DNA of 19,023 nt from an uncultured Christensenella sp. (GCA_910579785.1 CAJTVJ010000032.1:1-19023); one strand, 5' to 3'. Shown: positions 1 to 8,320, counted from the first letter of the stretch. Numbers and translations are program-made. The notes: generated from the letters alone by a model not told the origin.

Positions 1-106
1 TCTCCCCTTTGATTATTACAAGTCCTTTGTCGGGAAAGGTCAAGTCTATGCCGTTAAGCGCGATTTTGTCATCATATTCCTTTCCTATTTCATACACTCT
101 TAACAT
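1..106 (-). CDS. ABC transporter ATP-binding protein, N-terminal 35 codons only (gene runs off the window)
   Basis: Translation from the ATG at 106-104 begins MLRVYEIGKEYDDKIALNGI and continues into FPDKGLVIIKGE, which is the first beta-strand block of an ABC ATPase leading up to the Walker A loop. The Walker A itself lies beyond base 1. An AGGAGG at 120-115 sits 8 bases before the ATG and fixes the start. The gene starts 19 bases after the stop of the secreted-protein gene at 126-1115 and shares its direction, so the two are probably cotranscribed from the promoter at 1227-1255. The family is clear from the order of residues, but the substrate and the presence of a fused permease cannot be judged from 35 residues. 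Confidence 0.8.
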   Translation of the reverse strand, partial: MLRVYEIGKEYDDKIALNGIDLTFPDKGLVIIKGE

Positions 107-125
107 AGACTAGACCTCCTTAAAC

Positions 126-1115
126 TCAATAGTCGCTATATGAGAAAGTTGTTTCTGTTTTTGTCGTCGTTCTTGGCAAAGTAGACTTTACAAAATATTG
201 CGACAAATATTGACCGCCTGTCTTATCCGAGACCTCAGCTGAAATCGTCTTATTGTCAAATTTATTCTGCCACGTAGCCGTTATCGTTACGTAATCTTTA
301 TCACTGTTCAATTTGAAAGACGGCTGTCCTACCTGTCCCCATATTTCTAATTCATTAAACCTGAATGCTATTTTACGCTCGCGTACATTTTTAGGCACTT
401 GGTAAACACCGTAATACAAGGCGGCATAAGTAATACCTCTATCATTTTTCAAATCGCTGCTTGACGCGCTATTACTCCTATCAGCCCTTCTTATTTCCAT
501 GGGAACACCGTCGTAATCGCCAAACACATCCCTTTCTCCTAATATTGTAAATCCAGGCGCACCCACCTTTTTCTCGGGGACTTCCGCTATAAAATTAGTA
601 AGATTTTGAGAAAGAAACTTTATCCATACCTCTCCTGTAATTGCTGCAATTTCTCTCTCAGCAAAATAAAAATCCGCTCCTTCCATTGCACTAATGTTAG
701 TTGTAAAAACTTCATCCGTATTTGTCGGCAATTTTTTATCATTGATTTTAGTGAGGGGGAAGCTACTATTACTATCATGAGCCGGCGTCATGGTAAATCT
801 TTTTAGCGTTGCAAAACTTTCAGGCTCTACCAATATATCAAGTCTCAATATATAATAGTCGAAATTAGCATCGCTAGTTGGGATATAATCTACGTCAAAG
901 CTTATATCCAATGCTGACATTATTATCATTTTTTGCAGACCGTTTCTTGCAAATGCAAACAAGCCGAGATCTATGCCCATATTGCCATATTCTTTCTCCG
1001 GCTGGATCGTATCGGCAGATGCCGTCCCGCCCACTGTGAAACAGACTATCAAACACAATATCAAAGAAAGTATAATGACTGTCTGAATTTTGTAAAAACT
1101 TTTTACTTTGTTCAT
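126..1115 (-). CDS. secreted protein of unknown function
   Basis: I do not recognise this 329-residue protein. It starts with a basic N-region (MNKVKSFYK), a hydrophobic core at about residues 11-29, and an A-S-A site at 32-34, which together make a good type I signal peptide. The Cys at 25 is preceded by LIV rather than a proper lipobox, so a lipoprotein is less likely. The mature part is rich in Thr, Ser, Asn and beta-prone segments, has no further membrane span and no motif that I can name. The last 15 residues are mostly Thr, Ser and Lys. AGGAGG at 1129-1124 lies 8 bases before the ATG. It is the first gene of an operon that continues into an ABC ATPase, so a role linked to transport or the cell envelope is a reasonable inference only. 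By eye its codons are more AT-rich than those of the replication genes in this window. Confidence 0.75.
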   Translation of the reverse strand: MNKVKSFYKIQTVIILSLILCLIVCFTVGGTASADTIQPEKEYGNMGIDLGLFAFARNGLQKMIIMSALDISFDVDYIPTSDANFDYYILRLDILVEPESFATLKRFTMTPAHDSNSSFPLTKINDKKLPTNTDEVFTTNISAMEGADFYFAEREIAAITGEVWIKFLSQNLTNFIAEVPEKKVGAPGFTILGERDVFGDYDGVPMEIRRADRSNSASSSDLKNDRGITYAALYYGVYQVPKNVRERKIAFRFNELEIWGQVGQPSFKLNSDKDYVTITATWQNKFDNKTISAEVSDKTGGQYLSQYFVKSTLPRTTTKTETTFSYSDY

Positions 1116-1226
1116 TGTTGTTTCCTCCTATATATTTTATTTGTTTTCTGGTGGAAACTCAATCGGAACCGTGTTTTGATTTGCCGCTTTATCTTTTGTG
1201 AAATAGAATATTTATTTATCGATTTA

Positions 1227-1255
1227 ATGGTAGCACAACCATTTGTATTTGTCAA
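1227..1255 (-). promoter_or_regulatory. sigma-A type promoter for the secreted protein / ABC operon
   Basis: On the minus strand a perfect -35 TTGACA (1255-1250) is followed after 17 bases by TACCAT (1232-1227), which matches 4 of 6 bases of the -10 consensus. The predicted start of transcription is near 1220, about 105 bases before the ATG at 1115. The leader is AT-rich, and I see no strong hairpin in it. Confidence 0.6.
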
Positions 1256-1380
1256 TATAAAAACTGAAAATTTTACATTGCATTCCAAAGTTTATAGTTT
1301 AAATAAGTTTTGTCTTAATAAATTTGCGGACTTATCTATCTTCTCATTAAATACTAAAAGCTAAAATTTGTATTATTTAA
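1256..1380. other. AT-rich spacer without recognisable gene
   Basis: This stretch lies between the promoter at 1227-1255 and the repeat cluster. It contains runs of A and T and no ribosome binding site followed by a convincing reading frame. I see nothing else in it. Confidence 0.5.
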
Positions 1381-1403
1381 GGATGAGATTTCTCAGCTAC
1401 GGT
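1381..1403 (+). repeat. half copy of the palindromic repeat (left arm type)
   Basis: The sequence GGATGAGATTTCTCAGCTAC at 1381-1400 recurs exactly at 1486-1505, and in variant form at 1646-1660. It is one arm of the palindromic element described at 1438-1517. A matching opposite arm immediately upstream is not visible, so this is an isolated half or a decayed copy. Confidence 0.7.
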
Positions 1404-1437
1404 GAAACTAAACTACGCTTATAGCACACTAAACTTT

Positions 1438-1517
1438 GGTTACTTCGAGCGTAGTCAAAAAGTCTAATCGAATTGAAAAATAAATGGATGAGATTTCTCA
1501 GCTACGGTCGAAAAGAC
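1438..1517 (+). repeat. palindromic repeat element, copy A (degenerate)
   Basis: This element has the order: right arm starting GGTTACTTCGAGCG, a linker like CTAATCGAATTGAAAAATAAA, then left arm GGATGAGATTTCTC ending GTCGAAAAGAC. It aligns along its length with copy B at 1601-1685. The arms are imperfect inverted repeats of one another, so the transcript on either strand could form a long hairpin with a loop of about 20 bases. Confidence 0.65.
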
Positions 1518-1600
1518 TTGACTTATATAAAAGTCGCGATTACTAAGGATATGAAACTTTGGGAGAGTAATCAAAGTTTGGTGCATCTAATACAATATGT

Positions 1601-1685
1601 GGTCACCTCGACCGACGCGGAGAGGTCTAATCAAGTTGAATAAAAGGATGAGATTTCTCCACGCGCTACGCTTAGTCGAAATGAC
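1601..1685 (+). repeat. palindromic repeat element, copy B (best preserved)
   Basis: The right arm begins GGTCACCTCGACC and continues GCGGAGAGGTCT. A linker AATCAAGTTGAATAAAA follows, and then the left arm GGATGAGATTTCTCC to GTCGAAATGAC. The reverse complement of the left arm starts GTCATTTCGAC and contains GGAGAAATCT, so the two arms pair at GTCA, TCGAC, GGAGA and TCT with transitions between them. The element carries no reading frame. It lies in the 3' flank of dnaE and could serve as a factor-independent stop or an mRNA-stabilising hairpin, which is inference. Confidence 0.75.
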
Positions 1686-1718
1686 TTATATTCATTTGAT
1701 TAGCTATAATCAATATTT

Positions 1719-1761
1719 GGTCACCTCGACTGAAACGTAGTGAAATGGAGAGGTCTCATCC
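1719..1761 (+). repeat. half copy of the palindromic repeat (right arm type)
   Basis: The sequence starting GGTCACCTCGACTG and ending GAGAGGTCTCATCC is the inverse of the left arm at 1646-1685, with which it forms a second possible hairpin around a 33-base AT-rich loop. No second arm follows it. The remaining bases up to the end of dnaE (1762-1828) show only a weak ATAAT/ATTAT inverted repeat around 1813-1829. Confidence 0.7.
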
Positions 1762-1828
1762 TTTTGTATTCCTAACTCGTTGAAATTCCCCCACCAAGGT
1801 CAGAGCAACAGCATAATGCGACGTATTA

Positions 1829-4800
1829 TCACATCAAATCTTTGACAACTATATTATTACTGCCCACAATAGCTTTTATTTGATTGACAAAGTTTTCTTT
1901 GGTATTAACTCCCTTGTCGTACATCAACGGCTTAGCAGAGTCAAACATTTTAAAAATGACAGTGTCGTTGCCAGGATATACTTCAAGTATATTCATGACT
2001 TCTCTAAAAATCTGTCTGTCGTCTATCTTTATATACACCTTGTGTTTTGCAAGACTTGCCTTAGGCGCTTCTTTTTCTATCGTCACGTCAGAGCCGCCGT
2101 CGGCTTTTCGCCATGGCTGAACATCCATTACGTTGAGAGAGAGCTTGCCGTTGTTACGCTTGATAGTCGCCCTTATCAATACGATATTATCGTTGACAAG
2201 CAGCGCGCGGTTGCGCTCGTACGTCTTAGGGAAAAACACGCCTTCCATTTCTCCGTACAGATCTTCTACCGTCGCGTATGCCATTATGCCTCCGCTTTTT
2301 GTCGTCTTCTTTTCTATCTTTGACAGCATACATCCCATAGACACGGTCTTATTCTCATACTGCGAAAGAAGTTCCATATCCGACTCGTCAAGCTCGTCTT
2401 CGTCGAGATTCATAGCAAGCAAATCTGCAATCTTGGAGATATTAAAGTCAAACTTCTTTATCTCTTCGCGATATTCGTCAAGCGGATGTCCGCTGACGTA
2501 GACGTTGAGCATTTCTTTTTCAAACGCCAAAAACTGTTTGTCGCCAAACTCTTTGAGATAGGGCACGTCGTCCTCTTTTGTCGTATCGTCCTCTTCTAAA
2601 AATCCAAACAAGCTCATTTGACCGTTGGACTGCATTTTTTTATCGTGCATGCTGACAAGCATAATATTCTCATAGCTTGCCATAAGCGCTGCTCTCGTGT
2701 GTCCAAAACAATCCATTGCGCCTGATTTAATAAGACATTCCATCATCTTCTTATTGATAGTGCCTGCCGGCAATCTGTCTAGCATCTCGCTTATCGACTG
2801 ATACTCGCCGTTCTTTTCTCTCTCTTCTACGAGAGCCTGCATGGCAGCCTCTCCTACGTTCTTTATACCTCCGAGACCAAAGCGCAATCCGTCGTCGTTC
2901 TCAACGGTAAAAATTACGTCCGACTTATTGACGTTGGGAGGATATATCTTCTTGTCATAGTTCTTGACATACCCCAGATATTTGGCGATTTCGTCAGACT
3001 TTGTGATACGGTTGTTGATTACGGCGGCAAAAAGCTCCAACATATAATATCTTTTGAGATAAGCCGTCTGATACGTCAACGTAGCGTACGCCGCGGCGTG
3101 TGATTTATTGAAGGCATACTTTGCAAAGTCCGCCATCTCGTCGAAAATCTTTTCTGCGCTCTCTTTTGATATGCCTCTGTTGATAGATCCCTCAACGGCA
3201 GGCGCAGCCTTGGTTATAATTATACCCTGGTCGTTGCGCTCTTCTTCGACAGCGGCGCAACCGTTGACAAACACCGTCTTCTCGGCTTTCATTACGTCGA
3301 CTTTCTTTTTGCCCATCGCACGGCGCAAATTGTCTGCCCTGCCCAGCGTATAGCCTGCGCACGCCTGCACCGCCTGCATAACCTGCTCTTGGTATACGAA
3401 AAATCCAAAGGTGACGTCCAATATGCTCTCCAACTGAGGCGCGTCGTATTTTATCAAGTCCTTGTTGGCTCTGGCTTTGAGATAATCGGGAATACAGCTC
3501 ATAGGTCCCGGACGGTAGAGCGATATTCCGGCGATGACTTCTTCCAAGTTGACAGGCTGGTAGTTTTTCAGGAATCCCTTCATACCCGCGCTTTCTAGCT
3601 GGAACACTGCCTCGGTCTCACCCGTGCCAATAAGTTTATATACCTCAGGGTCGTCGTACCCCAATTCTTCAAAGTCTATCTTTACTCCGTGGTTTTTATA
3701 GACGTACTTCAACGCCTTGTCAATGTCCGTGAGCGTCGTCAGTCCCAAGAAGTCCATTTTGAGCATTCCCAGCTCTTCGACCTCTTCTTTTTGAAACTGC
3801 GTCGTGATATCGGGACCGTTGCGTTGCAACGGCACGTGGTCGCTTATGACTTCTTTGCAAATTACTACGCCTGCCGCGTGCTTTGAACAGTTGCGCGGCA
3901 ATCCCTCGATTTTAAGAGCCATGTCTATAACTCTGTGCATTTCGGGATTGTTTTCGTATATCTCTATGACTTCGGGATTGCGTATCTTCAAATCCTCTTC
4001 TTTCATGCTCGGGTCTCTGCCAAGCACTTTGTCAAGAGTTACGCCGGGAGTGTTGGGAATGAGCTTGGTCGTGGAGTTGACTATATCCAACGGCACGTTG
4101 TATACTCTCGCCACGTCCTTGATAGCTCCCTTTGCTTTCATAGTGCCAAGCGCAAGTATCTGACATACCTTTTCCTTGCCGTATTTGCGTATGACGTAAT
4201 CTATTACCTCGCCTCTCCTGTCCATACAAAAGTCGATGTCAAAGTCGGGCGCGGACACTCTCTCCGGATTGAGAAATCTCTCGAAGAACAACTGGTATTT
4301 CAGCGGATCGAGATTGGTGATGCCTATCGCATACGCTATTATTGAGCCGACGCCGCTGCCTCGTCCCGGTCCGACGGGTATGTCTTGCGTACGCGCATAG
4401 TTGATAAAGTCCCACACTATCAGATAATACTCGGCAAAACCCGTGCGGATAATTACGCCCAACTCGTACTCGGCGCGCTCTCTTATCTCATCGGTTATCG
4501 TATGATATCTGCGCTCCAATCCCTCATAGGCAAGCTTGCGCAAATACTCCTCCGGCTTGGAGCCGTCGTCTGGTTTATAAGGCGGATAAAGGTCTTCTTT
4601 CTCTATTTGGACGTTGCACTTTTCCATTACCTCAATAGTATTGGTCACAGCCTCCGGACACCAACTGAATATCTCCATCATCTCTTCATAGCTTTTGAGA
4701 TAAAATTGGTCGTTGCCCATCTCCATACCCGTGGCGTCGTTGATAGTCTTGCCTGTGTTTATCCTGACAAGTATGTCCTGCGCAATGTAGTCCTCTCTGT

Positions 4801-5629
4801 TGACGTAGTGTACGTCGTTGGTCGCCACAAGCTTTACTCCTATCTCATCGGCAAGGCGCACCAAGTCGCCACGTATCGCCCTCTGTTCAGGCAAGCCGTG
4901 GTCTTGAAGCTCTATGTAAAAGTCGCCCTCGTCAAACATAGATTTCAATCTAAGCGCATACTCTTTCGCGCCCTCGTAATCTCCCGAAGAGAGCAATCTC
5001 GGTATCTTTCCCGAAAGACAGGCTGACAGACATATCACGCCCTCGCTGTGCTGCTGCAATAGTTGAAGGTCTATTCTCGGCTTGTAATAATATCCGTCGA
5101 TATAAGCAAGCGAATCCATCTTGACAAGATTTTTATATCCAATATTGTTTTTGGCGATAAGCACCAAGTGATTACGCTCGGAAGTGTCAGTATTCAGCAT
5201 ATTCTCGCAGGTATAAAATTCGCAGCCTATGATAGGTCGCAAATTTCTTTTATTGGCTGCCTTATAGAACGTATATGCGCCAAACATATTGCCGTGATCC
5301 GTCAATGCGCAACCCGGCATTCCAAGGTCTACGCACGCATCGAGCAGCGGCGATTTCTTGCCCTTTGTTATCCTCGCAAGTCCGTCCAAAAGAGAATACT
5401 CGCTGTGCAAATGCAGATGCACAAACGGCTTGTCGTATTTCTTTTTGACGTCGTCGTCCTTTGCCGCTTTGCAAGTAGATTTTTCTTCCGCATTTACGTC
5501 GGCTTCTTTGGAGTCTTGACTTATTGGCTCCAAAGGCTTGTCCCTGCCGCCGACGTCCGCCGTCAAACCGTTGGAAAGCATGTCGTCGATACTGTCCAAC
5601 AAACCTCCGCCCAATTCTTTTTCTTCCAT
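1829..5629 (-). CDS. dnaE: DNA polymerase III subunit alpha (DnaE)
   Basis: This is the replicative-type C-family polymerase, 1266 residues from the ATG at 5629. The PHP domain starts near residue 69 with HLHLHSEYSLLDG; the DH at about 111-112, the CEF near 138, and the NDVH at 271-274 suggest an intact metal site, so exonuclease activity is possible. The palm has GPGRGSG (about 420-426), PDFDIDF (461-467) and LKMDFLG (catalytic Asp about 626). QMSLFG at about 1004-1009 is an internal beta-clamp binding motif. An OB fold lies near 1095-1175 and a small C-terminal domain follows. The AGGAGG at 5642-5637 is 7 bases before this ATG. A TTG two codons earlier would be only one base from that site and is rejected. 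The gene starts two bases after the whiA stop, which indicates coupling. An acidic extension of about 68 residues precedes the PHP domain, whereas DnaE normally begins almost at that motif. Confidence 0.97.
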   Translation of the reverse strand: MEEKELGGGLLDSIDDMLSNGLTADVGGRDKPLEPISQDSKEADVNAEEKSTCKAAKDDDVKKKYDKPFVHLHLHSEYSLLDGLARITKGKKSPLLDACVDLGMPGCALTDHGNMFGAYTFYKAANKRNLRPIIGCEFYTCENMLNTDTSERNHLVLIAKNNIGYKNLVKMDSLAYIDGYYYKPRIDLQLLQQHSEGVICLSACLSGKIPRLLSSGDYEGAKEYALRLKSMFDEGDFYIELQDHGLPEQRAIRGDLVRLADEIGVKLVATNDVHYVNREDYIAQDILVRINTGKTINDATGMEMGNDQFYLKSYEEMMEIFSWCPEAVTNTIEVMEKCNVQIEKEDLYPPYKPDDGSKPEEYLRKLAYEGLERRYHTITDEIRERAEYELGVIIRTGFAEYYLIVWDFINYARTQDIPVGPGRGSGVGSIIAYAIGITNLDPLKYQLFFERFLNPERVSAPDFDIDFCMDRRGEVIDYVIRKYGKEKVCQILALGTMKAKGAIKDVARVYNVPLDIVNSTTKLIPNTPGVTLDKVLGRDPSMKEEDLKIRNPEVIEIYENNPEMHRVIDMALKIEGLPRNCSKHAAGVVICKEVISDHVPLQRNGPDITTQFQKEEVEELGMLKMDFLGLTTLTDIDKALKYVYKNHGVKIDFEELGYDDPEVYKLIGTGETEAVFQLESAGMKGFLKNYQPVNLEEVIAGISLYRPGPMSCIPDYLKARANKDLIKYDAPQLESILDVTFGFFVYQEQVMQAVQACAGYTLGRADNLRRAMGKKKVDVMKAEKTVFVNGCAAVEEERNDQGIIITKAAPAVEGSINRGISKESAEKIFDEMADFAKYAFNKSHAAAYATLTYQTAYLKRYYMLELFAAVINNRITKSDEIAKYLGYVKNYDKKIYPPNVNKSDVIFTVENDDGLRFGLGGIKNVGEAAMQALVEEREKNGEYQSISEMLDRLPAGTINKKMMECLIKSGAMDCFGHTRAALMASYENIMLVSMHDKKMQSNGQMSLFGFLEEDDTTKEDDVPYLKEFGDKQFLAFEKEMLNVYVSGHPLDEYREEIKKFDFNISKIADLLAMNLDEDELDESDMELLSQYENKTVSMGCMLSKIEKKTTKSGGIMAYATVEDLYGEMEGVFFPKTYERNRALLVNDNIVLIRATIKRNNGKLSLNVMDVQPWRKADGGSDVTIEKEAPKASLAKHKVYIKIDDRQIFREVMNILEVYPGNDTVIFKMFDSAKPLMYDKGVNTKENFVNQIKAIVGSNNIVVKDLM

Positions 5630-5631
5630 CG

Positions 5632-6612
5632 TCAATCCTCCTCTGCCATTTTTAATAGTTTGCCCAAGTACCTCGACAAACTCGTCTTGCTTATTCCCAA
5701 TATCTGAGCAAGTTCTTGCATGCTTGCGTCGTTGTTTTCCTTTCGCGTCTTTGCGATAGCTTTGAGTTTAGCGTCTGCTTTTTCCAACTTTCCGCTGTGC
5801 TCCAATTTCTCTATCGCCTCAATATATTTCTTTGCCACGTCGACCGTCTTGCGATAATTGGCAACGTAAAAATTACACTGCCTGTTGAACTCGTTGTCAC
5901 TCTCCCGCTTGGCGATAATGCTGTTGAGTTCAAGCACGCTTCCGACGGCGACACCAAGCGCAAGTATGTCCGCTATGTCCGAACAGTTGCGCGATTGCAG
6001 CGTCACCGCGCTTTTGCGTTGAGACGATTGAGTATATATATCAAGCTTACTCAAAACGTCGGCTATCGCCTCGCAGTACGCAACGTCTGAAAAGGTCAAA
6101 TGCAGACAGTAATTAGAATACGATTCGTCGGGAAATTGCAACTTTGCCGCGGAATACAAGACGCCTTTAAAATACCATAAAAATTTACCGTCTTTCAACG
6201 TAGATTTTAGATACTTTATACCGTCGTCGCATACAAAATTTTCGCCGTCAAAATGGCTCAGCGACATACGCTTCAACAAGTCGTTGGCAAACCTATCCTT
6301 TATTTGCAGCTTAAACGCGTCCTCGCCCTTTGCTCCGTCAAACACAAAAAAGACGTCTCCGTCCGTAAACTTTTTGAGGTATCCCGCGATATCCAACGCG
6401 TCTTCCTTGCAATCGAATTCATATGTCAGCGTGATAGACTTTTTGTATACGTCTATGCTGCCTCTCAGCTTGGTGATAGCGGATAAAAATAAAAATTCTT
6501 TTAACTCCTGTCCGACGTCTCTCCCCCCGTCTTGATACGCGTCGTCTCTCTCCGGCGGACAGTCGTCCCAAGATTTGAGCAAATCGCTCTTCAACTGCTT
6601 AGTATAATCCAT
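5632..6612 (-). CDS. whiA: WhiA family DNA-binding regulator
   Basis: The 326-residue protein has the WhiA layout. There are two LAGLIDADG-like halves (roughly 40-110 and 140-205; the second contains WYFKGVLYSAAKL and YCLHLTFSD). A hinge with NRQCNFYVANYRKTV corresponds to the NRLVNCETANxNKT block of the family. A C-terminal helix-turn-helix at about 290-326 contains ELAQILGISKTSLSRYLGKL. WhiA is a DNA-binding protein that controls sporulation genes in actinomycetes and affects division and chromosome segregation in Bacillus. This copy is divergent: the conserved N of the hinge is flanked by changed residues, and the first 35 residues carry an acidic stretch. GAGGTGG overlaps the stop of the PHP gene 9 bases upstream, and its own stop is 2 bases before dnaE. 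The position before dnaE also supports the call. Confidence 0.88.
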   Translation of the reverse strand: MDYTKQLKSDLLKSWDDCPPERDDAYQDGGRDVGQELKEFLFLSAITKLRGSIDVYKKSITLTYEFDCKEDALDIAGYLKKFTDGDVFFVFDGAKGEDAFKLQIKDRFANDLLKRMSLSHFDGENFVCDDGIKYLKSTLKDGKFLWYFKGVLYSAAKLQFPDESYSNYCLHLTFSDVAYCEAIADVLSKLDIYTQSSQRKSAVTLQSRNCSDIADILALGVAVGSVLELNSIIAKRESDNEFNRQCNFYVANYRKTVDVAKKYIEAIEKLEHSGKLEKADAKLKAIAKTRKENNDASMQELAQILGISKTSLSRYLGKLLKMAEED

Positions 6613-6621
6613 ACCGCCACC

Positions 6622-7419
6622 TCAACGTCTCGATCTCAAATCAAGTTTTTTGCCGTCGATATTCGATATTCTATCCCTTGGTATATCAAATTTCTCGACC
6701 AACGACTTTGCAAATTCGCAGTTGCCTACGTCCTCGCTCCTGTGCGCGTCTGAATTGAGGACGAAAAGACAGTCCGTCGCAAGAAGCCGCTCAATATTGC
6801 CGTCGTTGGGAGTGCGGTGACGGGAAGAAAGCTCAACGTACGTGCCGTAATCGGCGCATACCTTGCCCACTTCCTTATAGTCTATATCCAATCTAAACCC
6901 GGGATGCGTGAGTATATCTATCTTATGCCTCTTTATAGCGTTGACATACATCTTTGTATTGCGCGCTATCTGTCCTTTTGTCGACTTGAAAGCATACCTC
7001 GTGAGGGCATTCCAAGTGATATTAAAATAGTCGCTGAATCTGTAAGGAAAAGACGTGAGGTGATAGCCTGCAATGACGATATCCAATCTCTTTGCGTCCT
7101 CATCGCTGACGTCTATATCTCCGTTCTGTCCCAATACGTTGGCTTCGATGCCAAGCAAAAGACGTACGTCGGGAAATCTCTCTTGCACCTTCTGCATATC
7201 CTCGCGCATGATATCGTATTTCTTCGGCGACACGCCTATAAATGGGTGACGGACGGCATGGTCGGTAATTGCAAGATATTCAAGCCCCTTACTGCTTGCG
7301 ACTTGGGCATTGTCGGCAATACTCCCCTTACCGTGGGAGTAAGTTGTATGCGAATGATAATCAGCCGTAATCGTCAATGCCGACTTAAAGTTTTCCAAAG
7401 CCTGTCCTCGCAGCGCCAT
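6622..7419 (-). CDS. PHP-domain metal-dependent phosphoesterase (YcdX / histidinol-phosphatase-like)
   Basis: This free-standing PHP hydrolase has 265 residues. Metal ligands are all visible: H22 and H24 in DYHSHTTYSHG, D53-H54 in ITDHA, E92 in GIEAN, H120 in AGYH, H172 in THPGF, and D224 and H226 in NSDAH. The family uses two or three metal ions to hydrolyse phosphate esters; the substrate is not predictable. YcdX-type members are common beside murB and whiA in Clostridia. The start is uncertain. The ATG at 7419 has no clear ribosome binding site, while a TTG at 7398 (residue 8) is preceded by GAGGA with 6 bases spacing and may be the true start. The gene follows murB by 26 bases and precedes whiA by 9. 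It is unrelated in function to the PHP domain inside DnaE. Confidence 0.85.
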   Translation of the reverse strand: MALRGQALENFKSALTITADYHSHTTYSHGKGSIADNAQVASSKGLEYLAITDHAVRHPFIGVSPKKYDIMREDMQKVQERFPDVRLLLGIEANVLGQNGDIDVSDEDAKRLDIVIAGYHLTSFPYRFSDYFNITWNALTRYAFKSTKGQIARNTKMYVNAIKRHKIDILTHPGFRLDIDYKEVGKVCADYGTYVELSSRHRTPNDGNIERLLATDCLFVLNSDAHRSEDVGNCEFAKSLVEKFDIPRDRISNIDGKKLDLRSRR

Positions 7420-7445
7420 ATGCAGTATGATACGGCACCGTCTTT

Positions 7446-8315
7446 TTAAATAAATTCCACTTCATATTCTAACTTAACGCCGTACGTCTTGTCAACCGCT
7501 TTCCTCGCATAATCGGCAAGCCCTATGAAATCATTTGAAGTGGCGCCGTCTACGTTGACAATAAAATTGGCGTGCGTATAAGATATCTGCGCGCCGCCGA
7601 CTTTTACGCCCTTTAAGCCCGCTTTGTCGATATAATATCCTGCGGAAATTCCGCCTGATTTCTTAAATACGCTGCCAAGCGATTTGCCCTTAGGTTGAGA
7701 GAGGCTTCTTGCGGTCTTATATCCCTTCATATCCATGGCGACAGCTCTTTTGTCGCCGCATTGCAAAGATAAGCCTGCGCCCACGACTATGCCGAGATTT
7801 TTTGCATTGGAAGTCCTGTAACCAAATCCCATATCCTGTGCGTTTATTCTGTATATCATGCCGTCAATAAGTACGTCTACGTATCTAGCGACGTCGCATA
7901 TCTCTCTGCCGAATGCTCCGCAGTTCATCGCGATTCCGCCGCCTATGCTTCCCGGTATGGAACAAAGCCCCTCTATGCCGCTAAGAGAATTTTCCATTGC
8001 AAAATTGCATACGTCGGATATCTTCTCGCCGGCTAAGATATAAATATTTTCTCCGTCAAGCTCTTTGCCTTTTAGCAAACGCGTCGATATGACGGCGCTT
8101 TCTACGCCGACGTCGGATATCAGCACGTTGGAACAACATCCCAAAGTAAAATATTTTTTATCCTCTCTCTCCAAAGCATTGACGACGTTTTTTAGCTCTT
8201 CCACCGTCTTTGGATATAGTACGCACGCCAACTTGCCTCCGCTTCCAAAAGTCGACGGAGACGGCACGTCATAGGACACTTTGCATATATCGGATAAATA
8301 TAATAAATCTTTCAC
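7446..8315 (-). CDS. murB: UDP-N-acetylenolpyruvoylglucosamine reductase (MurB)
   Basis: MurB is an FAD flavoenzyme that reduces UDP-GlcNAc-enolpyruvate with NADPH to UDP-MurNAc, the second committed step of peptidoglycan precursor synthesis, in the cytoplasm. The 289 residues show the FAD-binding GCCSNVLISD (59-68, normally GxGSN), GIEGLCSIPGSIGGG (113-127) and NCGAFG (131-136), the catalytic Arg in GYRTSN (R167), the catalytic Ser in GSVFK (S215), and the terminal acidic pair YEVEF. It starts with GTG at 8315; a TAA lies in frame three codons upstream, so the protein cannot be longer. No ribosome binding site precedes it. A TATAAT ends only 5 bases before the GTG, which suggests a leaderless message. 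It is the first gene of the murB-PHP-whiA-dnaE unit. Confidence 0.95.
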   Translation of the reverse strand: MKDLLYLSDICKVSYDVPSPSTFGSGGKLACVLYPKTVEELKNVVNALEREDKKYFTLGCCSNVLISDVGVESAVISTRLLKGKELDGENIYILAGEKISDVCNFAMENSLSGIEGLCSIPGSIGGGIAMNCGAFGREICDVARYVDVLIDGMIYRINAQDMGFGYRTSNAKNLGIVVGAGLSLQCGDKRAVAMDMKGYKTARSLSQPKGKSLGSVFKKSGGISAGYYIDKAGLKGVKVGGAQISYTHANFIVNVDGATSNDFIGLADYARKAVDKTYGVKLEYEVEFI

Positions 8316-8320
8316 GCTGT

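Noticed and set aside
933..1364. Plus-strand open frame of 143 codons overlapping the secreted-protein gene start and its promoter
   Set aside because: It has no ribosome binding site and overlaps a signal-peptide gene with strong start signals on the other strand.
1381..1761. Regular-looking repeats suggestive of a CRISPR array
   Set aside because: Spacing is irregular, copies are degenerate and palindromic over their whole length, one copy lies 16.7 kb away in inverse orientation, and no cas gene is present.
4385..5026. Long plus-strand open frame of 213 codons inside dnaE
   Set aside because: It is antisense to a conserved polymerase domain, lacks a ribosome binding site and its product has no recognisable composition; several similar antisense frames lie across dnaE, murB and the yaaO-like gene.
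5630..5635. TTG at 5635 as the dnaE start
   Set aside because: It would be only one base from the AGGAGG; the ATG at 5629 has proper 7-base spacing.
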